A stretch of 22,450 nucleotides of DNA, taken from IMG/VR virus record IMGVR_UViG_3300021090_000112, positions 1-22,450 of that record, one strand, 5' to 3'. A program made the position numbers and the translations under genes. The notes below the pieces were generated by a model. That model saw nothing but the letters and a program-made list of their open reading frames with translations, searched no databases and was not told where the DNA came from. Positions 7,459 to 12,700 of this stretch are shown piece by piece. Each line of letters begins with the position of its first letter. The first letter of the stretch is position 1. This DNA is from a virus.

Positions 7459-8832
7459 ATGAGTAACCTCACGCAATACCCGCGCGCGCTCGGCTTTGCC
7501 GTGCTCGCCGCGGTTGTCATGGTCGCGCTGCTGGCATTGGGCGTGATCGACTTCCCCACCGCATCGGCGGGCATGCTGCTCGCGGATACGGTGGCGGTGG
7601 ATATGAAGACCCTGGAGGCGGCCGTCAAGAAGGCGATGGACGCCATGCAGGAAAACATCCACAAGGTGCAGGACACGGCGATGAAGGCCCTCGAGGAGAT
7701 CCGCACCGAGGGCACGCTGCACGCGGCGACCAACAAGAAGCTGACCGAAGTGGGCGAGGCCGGCAACCAGCTCGCGGCCGATTACAAGTCGCTCAAGGAC
7801 CGCATGCAGGACGTCGAGCAGAAAATGGCGAAAAAGCCCACGGGCGGCGACGATTCCCAGGGCAAGACCGCCGGGCAGGCGTTCACCGAGTCCCAGGAGT
7901 ACAAGGACATGCTGGCGCGGAAGGAATTCAAGTCCTATCCCGTCACCATCCAGAGAAAGACGATCGCCAACGCCACCGGCCAGAACCAGCCGCTGGTGCC
8001 GGCCGACCGTCTCGCCGGCATCAACATGCCGGCGCTCCGCCGCATGACGATCCGGGACCTGCTGCCGCAGATCCGCACCAGCGGCAACCTGGTCGAGTTC
8101 TGCCGCGAACTGGTGTTCACCAACGCGGCCGCGCCGCAGTACGACACTTCGTCGCCCACGCCGCACGCTGAAGGCGCGCCGAAGGCCGAGTCGAACATCA
8201 CGTTCGAGCTCGACAGCGAGGCGGTCATCACGCTCGCCCACTGGATCGGGGCGTCGCGCCAGGTACTGTCCGATGCCCCGATGCTCTCGGGCTACATCGA
8301 CAGCCGGTTGTCCTACGGATTGAAACTGGAAGAAGAAGACGAGCTGCTGAACAGCACCGGCGCGAACGGCGAGCTCAACGGGCTGGTGGGGCAGGCGACG
8401 GCTTTTACCGGCGGCGCGACCAACCAGACCACGCTCGACACCATCGCCAAGGCGTTCCTGCAGGTGACGCTGTCGGAGTACGAGGCGAGCGCGCTCGTGC
8501 TGAACCCGGGAGACTGGGTGACGCGCGTGCAACTCGCGAAGGACACGACCGGCCGCTACCTCTTCAGCGATCCGCATTCGATGGAACAGCCCCGCGTCTG
8601 GGGCAAGCCGGTCGTCCCCACCCAGGCCATGACGCTGGGCAGCTTCCTCACCGGGGCGTTCGATCTCGGCGCGGCCATCTACGACCGCGAGGACATCACC
8701 ATCCGCGTGTCCGATCAGCATTCGGACTTCTTCATCAAGAACCTGGTGGCCATCCTGTGCGAGGAGCGCCTCGCGCTGGTGGTCTACCGGAGCGCGGCGC
8801 TGGTGACCGGCTCGGTCGTGTTCGCGGGCTGA
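7459..8832 (+). CDS. HK97-fold major capsid protein with N-terminal delta domain
   Basis: A 457-residue capsid precursor. Residues 49-128 form a Lys/Glu-rich helical stretch resembling the cleavable delta (scaffolding) domain of HK97 gp5. From about residue 150 the HK97 fold begins, with RRMTIRDLLPQIRTSGNLVEFCRE, HAEGAPKAESNITFELDSEAV, ALVLNPGDWVTRVQLAKDTTGRYLF and a C-terminal IRVSDQHSDFFIKNLVAILCEERLALVVYRSAALV, all typical. The ATG at 7459 is set by AAGGAA (7447-7452). Unusual: before the delta domain, residues 10-30 form a strongly hydrophobic segment after one Arg, followed by an ASA-G site (35-38) resembling a signal peptidase I site. A strong terminator follows the gene. Confidence 0.95.
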   Translation: MSNLTQYPRALGFAVLAAVVMVALLALGVIDFPTASAGMLLADTVAVDMKTLEAAVKKAMDAMQENIHKVQDTAMKALEEIRTEGTLHAATNKKLTEVGEAGNQLAADYKSLKDRMQDVEQKMAKKPTGGDDSQGKTAGQAFTESQEYKDMLARKEFKSYPVTIQRKTIANATGQNQPLVPADRLAGINMPALRRMTIRDLLPQIRTSGNLVEFCRELVFTNAAAPQYDTSSPTPHAEGAPKAESNITFELDSEAVITLAHWIGASRQVLSDAPMLSGYIDSRLSYGLKLEEEDELLNSTGANGELNGLVGQATAFTGGATNQTTLDTIAKAFLQVTLSEYEASALVLNPGDWVTRVQLAKDTTGRYLFSDPHSMEQPRVWGKPVVPTQAMTLGSFLTGAFDLGAAIYDREDITIRVSDQHSDFFIKNLVAILCEERLALVVYRSAALVTGSVVFAG

Positions 8833-8853
8833 TTCACCGTCGTGGTCATCACC

Positions 8854-8884
8854 AACCGGGGGCTTGCGGGCCCCCGGTTTTTTT
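8854..8884 (+). terminator. Strong terminator after the major capsid gene
   Basis: AACCGGGGGC (8854-8863) pairs with GCCCCCGGTT (8870-8879) as a 10-bp stem around a six-base loop, and seven T run from 8878 to 8884. It lies 21 bases after the capsid stop codon. A terminator directly after the capsid gene is a common way to give it its own abundant transcript. Confidence 0.9.
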
Positions 8885-8895
8885 CAGGAGGTCCC

Positions 8896-9249
8896 GTGGA
8901 ACCGAAGACGTGCCAGATGAGGTCGCTCATCCGCGGCATCATCGACGATGCCGGCGTGAAGCGCGGCACCGTATTCTGGACGAGCGAGCGCCGCGCGCGG
9001 ATGTTCATCGCGCAGCGCGTGGCCGAGTTGATCGGCGCCGGCCCGTCCGAGACCAAGCCCGCGGGACCTGCTGAAAAAAAGTCTGCCGCCGCCGCCCCGG
9101 CTGGCCCCTCGACCGATTCGCCGAAGTCGAACGCGCCTGGGACGGGGGCTGCGCCGTCTGCATCGCAACCGGCCCCAGCCTCACCCCGGGCCAAGTCGCG
9201 CTTGCGCAAGGCCGCCGGGATGGTGAAGGACGGGCTGTTCGGGTCGTAG
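8896..9249 (+). CDS. Small capsid-adjacent phage protein, 117 aa; likely N-terminal part of a frameshift product
   Basis: A 117-residue ORF with GTG start at 8896, set by AGGAGG at 8886-8891. An in-frame upstream GTG at 8842 lies in the terminator and was not used. Residues 4-50 (KTCQMRSLIRGII to VAELIGAG) look like a small ordered domain of the kind found after capsid genes in many phages. From residue 60 the sequence is an Ala/Pro/Ser-rich tail. The tail half occupies the same DNA as a DUF115-like frame shifted by -1, which has conserved motifs. In-frame codons AAA AAG at 9076-9081 sit in an A AAA AAG heptamer. The full-length 117-residue form would be the unshifted product, and a 289-residue fusion the shifted one. 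Function unknown. Confidence 0.6.
   Translation: MEPKTCQMRSLIRGIIDDAGVKRGTVFWTSERRARMFIAQRVAELIGAGPSETKPAGPAEKKSAAAAPAGPSTDSPKSNAPGTGAAPSASQPAPASPRAKSRLRKAAGMVKDGLFGS
9075..9081 (+). promoter_or_regulatory. Candidate -1 ribosomal frameshift site (A AAA AAG)
   Basis: A9075-G9081 reads A AAA AAG with zero-frame codons AAA (9076) and AAG (9079) of the gene starting at 8896. This is the heptamer used for programmed -1 frameshifting in E. coli dnaX. The -1 frame has a TGA at 9072-9074, directly before the heptamer, and is then open to 9764. Downstream DNA is very GC-rich and includes an imperfect hairpin (9109-9113 with 9126-9130, plus an inner TTC/GAA pairing), although it begins 28 bases away. 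GGGA at 9063-9066 is a weak upstream Shine-Dalgarno-like element. A one-base sequencing error in the A-run would give the same picture. Confidence 0.55.
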
Positions 9250-9764
9250 CGGTCAACGACGCCTATCGGCTCGCGCCGTGGGCGGACGTGCTGTATTTCG
9301 CCGACGTGAAGTGGTGGCGCTGGCACAAGGACAAGCCGGAATTCAAGGCCTTCGCCGGGGACAAGGTGACGATCCAGAACACGGCGGCGGAAGTCGACGA
9401 TCCGGGGATCTACATGCTGCGAAACGGCGGACAGGACGGCCTCTCGGACCAGGCCGAAGCCCTGCGCACCGGGACCAACAGCGGCTACCAGGCGCTCAAC
9501 CTGGCGATCCTCGCGGGGGCGAAGCGGATCGTGCTGCTCGGCTACGACATGCGGGCGGAGGACGCGCGGCGGTCGCATTTTTTCGGCGATCACCCGGACC
9601 CGACGCCGGTCGGCGTGTTCCCGACGATGGCCGCGCATTATCGAAAGGTGGCGCCGCTGATCGCGAAGAAGGGCATCGAAGTCATCAACTGCACGCCGGG
9701 GTCGGCGCTGACGTGCTTCCGCGCCTCCACGTTACAGGAGGCGCTGGCGGGGGATGAGGGATGA
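9075..9764 (+). CDS. DUF115/MptE-like protein, entered without a normal start codon
   Basis: This frame encodes a Rossmann-like domain related to DUF115 (6-hydroxymethylpterin diphosphokinase MptE-like), with GT42-like motif spacing. It shows AVCIATGPSLTPGQ (codons from 9153), VVAVNDAYRLAPWADVLYFADVKWW (from 9243), TNSGYQALNLAILAGAKRIVLLGYDM (from about 9474) and a C-terminal EVINCTPGSALTCF. It clearly matches the second copy at 16934-17536 over its whole length. The first ATG or GTG in frame is GTG 9288, which lies after the GPSLT and VNDAYRLAPWAD motifs, so a protein starting there would lack the N-terminal nucleotide-binding strand. No ATG, GTG, TTG or CTG occurs between the TGA at 9072 and 9288. 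Entry by -1 frameshift at 9075-9081 would give a 289-residue fusion. Biochemical activity is unknown. Confidence 0.7.
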   Translation, partial: KKVCRRRPGWPLDRFAEVERAWDGGCAVCIATGPSLTPGQVALAQGRRDGEGRAVRVVAVNDAYRLAPWADVLYFADVKWWRWHKDKPEFKAFAGDKVTIQNTAAEVDDPGIYMLRNGGQDGLSDQAEALRTGTNSGYQALNLAILAGAKRIVLLGYDMRAEDARRSHFFGDHPDPTPVGVFPTMAAHYRKVAPLIAKKGIEVINCTPGSALTCFRASTLQEALAGDEG

Positions 9765-9769
9765 GGGGA

Positions 9770-9797
9770 TTGACGCCCTATGCCATAATGGCATAGT
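9770..9797 (+). promoter_or_regulatory. Sigma70-like promoter
   Basis: TTGACG (9770-9775, five of six matches to the -35 consensus) is followed after 16 bases by CATAGT (9792-9797, four of six matches to -10). It sits in the 81-base gap between the DUF115-like gene and the ATG at 9846. It would start an independent transcript for the cassette that ends at 11202. Confidence 0.5.
9778..9796. promoter_or_regulatory. 19-bp palindromic operator candidate
   Basis: CTATGCCATAATGGCATAG has perfect 9-bp arms around one central A. It fills the spacer and most of the -10 element of the promoter at 9770-9797, the classic position for a repressor. The 59-residue XRE-like protein encoded at the end of the same cassette (10967-11146) is the obvious candidate ligand; that link is inference. 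Confidence 0.65.
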
Positions 9798-9845
9798 CTA
9801 TACGCAGAGCCGTGGCATGGTGCCGTGGCAGTTGTGGAGGGTGTC

Positions 9846-10469
9846 ATGAAGAAAGTCCAGTCAGCACAGGTGCGTCAAGAGGGTATCCGTTTCATCGAAG
9901 TGGTTCTGCGCGGCAAACCGGGGTCGTTGCTGGTGGTTCATTCATTCAACGAGAAGGCGAAGCAGGAGATTCGCGACAAGCAGCAGAAGAAGGCGAAGAA
10001 GGCGAAAAGCGAGCGGGTGCCGACGGAGGAATTCAAGGCGTCCCGTTATCTTGATGCCGAGGGGCGGGAGTGCGTCCCGGTCACTGCCCTAAAGAAGGCG
10101 ATCATTTCGGCGGCAACCGCGTTCGACGATCTGACCAAGGTGGCGCTGCGGCAGGCGCTGTTCGTCGACCCGAGCGAGAACCCGGGCGGGTCGTTGGTGC
10201 CGATCGAGAAGCATAGCGGGAAGCCTGCCGTCGGCGTGATGCGCGAAGATGCCGTGACCATTGGTATCAACACCCGTGGCCTCGCGTATCGTCCCGCCTA
10301 CGATGAATGGCAGCTTCGGGTGAAGGTGGAATTCAATCCTCGGCTTGTGAGCGAGGAGCAGTTGCTTGCCCTGATCGACCAGGCGGGATGGGGCGTCGGC
10401 ATCTGCGAAGGCCGCCCGGAACGCAGCAGTGCGCTCGGTTGGGGGAGGTTTGAAAGGATCGCCGCATAG
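9846..10469 (+). CDS. Phage protein of unknown function, 207 aa, with conserved G-x-RP...GxF C terminus
   Basis: A 207-residue protein starting at ATG 9846 with GGAGG at 9836-9840. An upstream in-frame GTG at 9825 precedes that ribosome site and was rejected. The N-terminal third is Lys-rich (KAKQEIRDKQQKKAKKAKSE) and suggests nucleic-acid contact. The C-terminal half reads GLAYRPAYDEWQLRVKVEFN, SEEQLLALIDQAGWGVGICEGRP and SALGWGRFE. This RPxxxxW, VGxxxxRP and GxGxFE pattern resembles a widespread family of uncharacterised phage proteins often found near recombination genes, with a possible ferredoxin-like (RAMP-like) fold; that family memory is unverified. It has its own promoter and operator and is followed by a G-rich pentamer array, so it may act on that array or its transcript (inference). 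Confidence 0.75.
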   Translation: MKKVQSAQVRQEGIRFIEVVLRGKPGSLLVVHSFNEKAKQEIRDKQQKKAKKAKSERVPTEEFKASRYLDAEGRECVPVTALKKAIISAATAFDDLTKVALRQALFVDPSENPGGSLVPIEKHSGKPAVGVMREDAVTIGINTRGLAYRPAYDEWQLRVKVEFNPRLVSEEQLLALIDQAGWGVGICEGRPERSSALGWGRFERIAA

Positions 10470-10966
10470 TTCGGCAAGACCGGTTAGGCGGGGTCGGGTC
10501 AGGCGCGATATAGCGAGGCTTGGCCCGGTTCGGCACGGCAGGAGTGGCGAGGCAAGGCGTGACGAGGCACTGTGCAGCTTGGCGGGGCGGAGCTCAGCAA
10601 GGCAGGCAAGGCCAGGCATAGTCAGGATTGGCCAGGAAGGCTCAGCGCGGCAGGCTCGGCATGGCGCTGCAAGGCGCGGTGTGGCGGGGTCAAGCTCGGT
10701 AAGGGTGGGGATCGGCAAGGCAGGTATGGCTAGGCTAGGCCGGGCGGGGTGAGGTATGGTCTGGTGTGGTAAGGCAGGCGAGGCGAGGCATGGTCTAGCC
10801 TGGCACGGTGAGGCGCAGCTCGGTAAGACAGGCGAGGTATTGTGAGGCCCGGTGTGGCGAGGCGCTCCATAGTAGAGCGCTGCTCGGTCCGGTAAGGTAA
10901 GGCAGGATTGGCATGGCCGGGTGGTGTGAGGCTGTGTTTTGCGAGGTTTGATCTGGCAAGGCAGGC
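10470..10966 (+). repeat. Degenerate YNNGG pentamer array, about 500 bp, strongly G-skewed
   Basis: Between the stop at 10469 and the ATG at 10967 the + strand is a continuous series of five-base units ending in GG and usually starting with C or T. Units from 10720 to 10774 are in perfect register for 11 copies (for example tatgg, ctagg, cgggg, taagg). Elsewhere the register slips by one base. The minus strand reads CCNNR. In 10741-10800 I count 30 G against 10 C. Units differ from each other, so this is not a simple microsatellite. Five is not a multiple of three, and long ORFs on either strand here translate to junk periodic peptides. The array supplies AAGG before the downstream ATG. Regular GG tracts every five bases could stack as two-layer G-quadruplexes in RNA or single-stranded DNA. 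Confidence 0.9.
10862..10880. other. Hairpin inside the pentamer array
   Basis: GCGCTC (10862-10867) and GAGCGC (10875-10880) form a 6-bp stem with a seven-base loop CATAGTA. It is the one place where the G-rich pentamer rhythm is clearly broken. No T-run follows, so it is not a standard terminator. It could be a structural landmark of an RNA made from the array. Confidence 0.5.
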
Positions 10967-11146
10967 ATGGAAGGGGCAGAACTCAAAGCGCTGCGCAAGA
11001 AACTCGGCCTGTCTCTCGCCCAAGCGGCGCGACAGGTCGAGGTGTCGCCGCGCACGTGGGCGCGCTGGGAGGCTGGAGATCAACCTATACCGGAAGGTGC
11101 GATGAAGCTGTTCCGGATTTTGAACAAGCTCGAAAAAGTCAAGTAA
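10967..11146 (+). CDS. XRE-type helix-turn-helix protein, 59 aa
   Basis: A 59-residue ORF starting at ATG 10967 and ending TAA at 11144-11146. It reads ELKALRKKLGLSLAQAARQVEVSPRTWARWEAGDQPIP, a complete Cro/CI-type five-helix HTH core: LGLSLAQAARQVEVSPRTWARWE covers the turn and recognition helix, and EAGDxxIP is the usual boundary before helix 5. The ribosome site AAGG is provided by the last pentamers of the preceding array. It lies alone between the array and a terminator, at the 3' end of a cassette whose promoter carries a 19-bp palindrome. It is therefore a likely autoregulatory repressor (inference). Its small size is normal for single-domain XRE regulators. Confidence 0.85.
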   Translation: MEGAELKALRKKLGLSLAQAARQVEVSPRTWARWEAGDQPIPEGAMKLFRILNKLEKVK

Positions 11147-11171
11147 CCGGTTAAGTTCACACGATCACTCG

Positions 11172-11202
11172 AACGGCGCTCGATTGGGCGCCGTTTTCTT
11201 TT
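11172..11202 (+). terminator. Rho-independent terminator after the HTH gene
   Basis: AACGGCGC (11172-11179) pairs with GCGCCGTT (11188-11195) around an eight-base loop, and a T-rich tail (TTTTCTTTT, 11194-11202) follows. It closes the transcription unit that starts at the promoter at 9770 and separates it from the cargo genes. Confidence 0.85.
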
Positions 11203-11231
11203 GAAACAGACTACTGAACCAGAACAAGCGG

Positions 11232-11246
11232 GGCCGAGCGCTGAGT
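11232..11246 (+). repeat. Heptamer-like copies at the start of the cargo block
   Basis: GCCGAGC GCTGAGT G precedes and includes the GTG start at 11245. It is a degenerate pair of the GTGCTGA/GTGCCGA units seen at later junctions, so the first cargo gene starts within the repeat. Confidence 0.5.
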
Positions 11247-12081
11247 GGAAAGAGCGTTTTGTCTCATCCGGAGCCAGCCCTGGTACCGGCGGGAGGCGTT
11301 CGAGCTCGGGCTGAAGCGCGCGGGTTTCGAGGTCCACGGCCATCGGGCGGCGTCGTTCGCGGCGGGCGATGTGCTGGTGATCTGGAACCGCTACGGCGAG
11401 ATGCACGATCTCGCCCGGGCGGCGGAGCGCGCCGGCGCGCGGGTGATCGTCGCCGAGAACGGCTACCTGGGCTGCGGCGGCGGGGTGCCGAAGTTCCAGG
11501 TGCACCCGAGGGGCCCCGAGGCCGGGCATTACTACGCCGTGGCGCTCGGCGGGCACAACGGCAGCGGCACCTGGCCCGAGGGCGGGCCGGAGCGCTTCGA
11601 GCGGCTCGGTGTCGAGCTCAAGCCCTGGCGCGAAGTGAACCACGAATCACGAATCACGAATCACGTTCTGGTTTGCCCGAGCCGCAGCTTCGGGCGGCCG
11701 GACCTGATCATGCGCCATACCTGGGCGGAAGAGACGGCCAGGCGGCTGCGGGAGCTGACGCGGCGCGAAGTGAGGATACGGGCGCACCCCGGCAACGATG
11801 CGCCCAAGCGGCCCCTGGCGGCGGACCTGGCGGGGGCGTGGGTGGTGGTGATATGGGCCTCGAGCGCCGGGGTGCACGCGCTGGCGGCGGGGATCCCGGT
11901 GATCTGCGCCGCGCCGCGCTGGATTCTCAAGGGCGCGGCGGGGGGGCGGCTGGAAGAGGTCGAGAATCCGCCGCTGCCCGAGCGCCTGCCGCACTTTCAG
12001 CGGCTGGCGTGGGCGCAGTGGACTCTCTCGGAAATCGAGAGCGGAGAGGCGTTTAGGAAGCTGCTGAGTGCCGAGTGCTGA
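11245..12081 (+). CDS. Glycosyltransferase-like phage protein, copy A, with an in-frame heptamer linker
   Basis: A 278-residue protein with GTG start at 11245. The N-terminal half has NRYGEMHDLARAAERAGARVIVAENGYLG and HYYAVALGGHNGSGTWP. The C-terminal half has WVVVIWASSAGVHALAAGIPVICAAPRW and FQRLAWAQWTLSEIESG, a GT-B-like nucleotide-sugar fold pattern. It is related to the protein at 15485-16291 (CWCVITGHSNVAVEALLAGIPAFV and ASLAYGQFTLEEI). Between the halves, residues 132-140 (NHESRITNH) are encoded by three tandem CACGAAT heptamers, exactly where the paralog has an unrelated linker (STCPGQADRR). The last residues LSAEC come from GTGCTGA-type repeats that also supply the stop. Gain or loss of one 7-bp unit would shift the frame. 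Precise donor and acceptor are unknown. Confidence 0.65.
   Translation: MERAFCLIRSQPWYRREAFELGLKRAGFEVHGHRAASFAAGDVLVIWNRYGEMHDLARAAERAGARVIVAENGYLGCGGGVPKFQVHPRGPEAGHYYAVALGGHNGSGTWPEGGPERFERLGVELKPWREVNHESRITNHVLVCPSRSFGRPDLIMRHTWAEETARRLRELTRREVRIRAHPGNDAPKRPLAADLAGAWVVVIWASSAGVHALAAGIPVICAAPRWILKGAAGGRLEEVENPPLPERLPHFQRLAWAQWTLSEIESGEAFRKLLSAEC
11641..11665 (+). repeat. CACGAAT tandem heptamers inside a coding gene
   Basis: Three perfect CACGAAT units (11641-11661) plus a partial CACG lie in frame in the glycosyltransferase-like gene at 11245. Three units (21 bases) encode the seven-residue period NHESRIT. The same heptamer recurs at 13450-13484. Confidence 0.9.
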
Positions 12082-12082
12082 G
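12062..12082 (+). repeat. GTGCTGA heptamers at a gene junction
   Basis: TGCTGA, GTGCCGA and GTGCTGA follow one another and provide the SAEC codons and TGA stop of the gene ending at 12081. One base then separates the array from the ATG of the next gene at 12083. Confidence 0.85.
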
Positions 12083-12667
12083 ATGGCCGACCGCTGGTTC
12101 AAGATCAAGGGGCAGGCGAAGGGCGACCGCACGCTGGAGGAGCAGATGACGGGTCTGCAACCGGCGCTGGCCGGGACGCCCGGCCGCAGCGTGCTCGACC
12201 TGGGCTGCGCGGAGGGGCTGATCGGGCGCGAGTTCGCGCGCGCGGGCGCGGCGGCGGTGCACGGAGTGGAAATGCAGGAGCGCCACCTCATCATCGCGCG
12301 CGAGCTGTGCGCGGGGCTTCCCATGACGTTTCAGTGCGCGGACCTGGACGAGATGGCGGCGCGGGACAGCGCGCTGCCGCCGCGCTACGACATCGTGCTG
12401 GCGCTGGCCGTGCTGCACAAGCTCTTTGCCCCGGAGAACGGAGCCCGGTTCTGCGCCCGCGCGAGCCGCAGCCTGGTGGTGGTCCGCCTGCCGGCCAACA
12501 GCGAGGCGAACCGCGGCATCCTGCGCAGCAAGCACAACCCGGCGGTCAGCTGCGACCTGACCGCGGTGATGACGAAGAATGGCTTCGCCCTCGAGCGCAC
12601 GCTGCCGGGCCCGCGGCAGGAGCCGGTGCAGTACTGGCGCAGATCAGTGCTGAGTGCTGAGTGCTGA
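12083..12667 (+). CDS. Class I SAM-dependent methyltransferase-like protein
   Basis: A 194-residue protein with ATG at 12083; an in-frame GTG at 12068 lies inside the heptamer repeat and was rejected. The Rossmann methyltransferase signature is clear. Motif I is VLDLGCAEGLIG (37-48), the acidic end of strand 2 is in VHGVEMQERH, motif III is in FQCADLDEM, and motif IV is YDIVLALAVLHKL. The C-terminal substrate part (about 60 residues) is short. It ends LSAEC, encoded by the GTGCTGA array. It resembles small-molecule or sugar methyltransferases more than DNA methylases, since no DPPY or PCQ motif is seen. Sitting among glycosyltransferase-like genes, it may O-methylate a glycan (inference). Confidence 0.8.
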   Translation: MADRWFKIKGQAKGDRTLEEQMTGLQPALAGTPGRSVLDLGCAEGLIGREFARAGAAAVHGVEMQERHLIIARELCAGLPMTFQCADLDEMAARDSALPPRYDIVLALAVLHKLFAPENGARFCARASRSLVVVRLPANSEANRGILRSKHNPAVSCDLTAVMTKNGFALERTLPGPRQEPVQYWRRSVLSAEC

Positions 12668-12700
12668 GTGCTGAGAGCTGAGAGCTGAGTGCTGAGTGCG
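12647..12700 (+). repeat. GTGCTGA tandem heptamer array, nearly eight copies
   Basis: Units run GTGCTGA four times (12647-12674), GAGCTGA twice (12675-12688), GTGCTGA (12689-12695) and a partial GTGCG. The array spans the stop of the methyltransferase gene (12665-12667) and ends directly before ATG 12701. Seven bases per unit means a TGA is met within 21 bases in any frame. Confidence 0.95.

Noticed and set aside
7270-8721. 483-codon minus-strand open frame opposite the capsid gene
   Set aside because: Composition-driven shadow; the + strand is an unmistakable HK97 capsid gene.
9288-9764. GTG 9288 as the true start of the DUF115-like gene
   Set aside because: Conserved motifs matching the second copy lie upstream of this codon in the same frame, and no ribosome site precedes it.
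10470-10966. Pentamer array as a CRISPR array
   Set aside because: Units are five bases with no constant repeat and no spacers, and no cas gene is nearby.
10089-11083. Several open frames on both strands through the pentamer array
   Set aside because: Their translations are periodic Pro/Leu/Arg or Gly/Arg strings produced by 5-bp repeats, with no coding bias or ribosome site.
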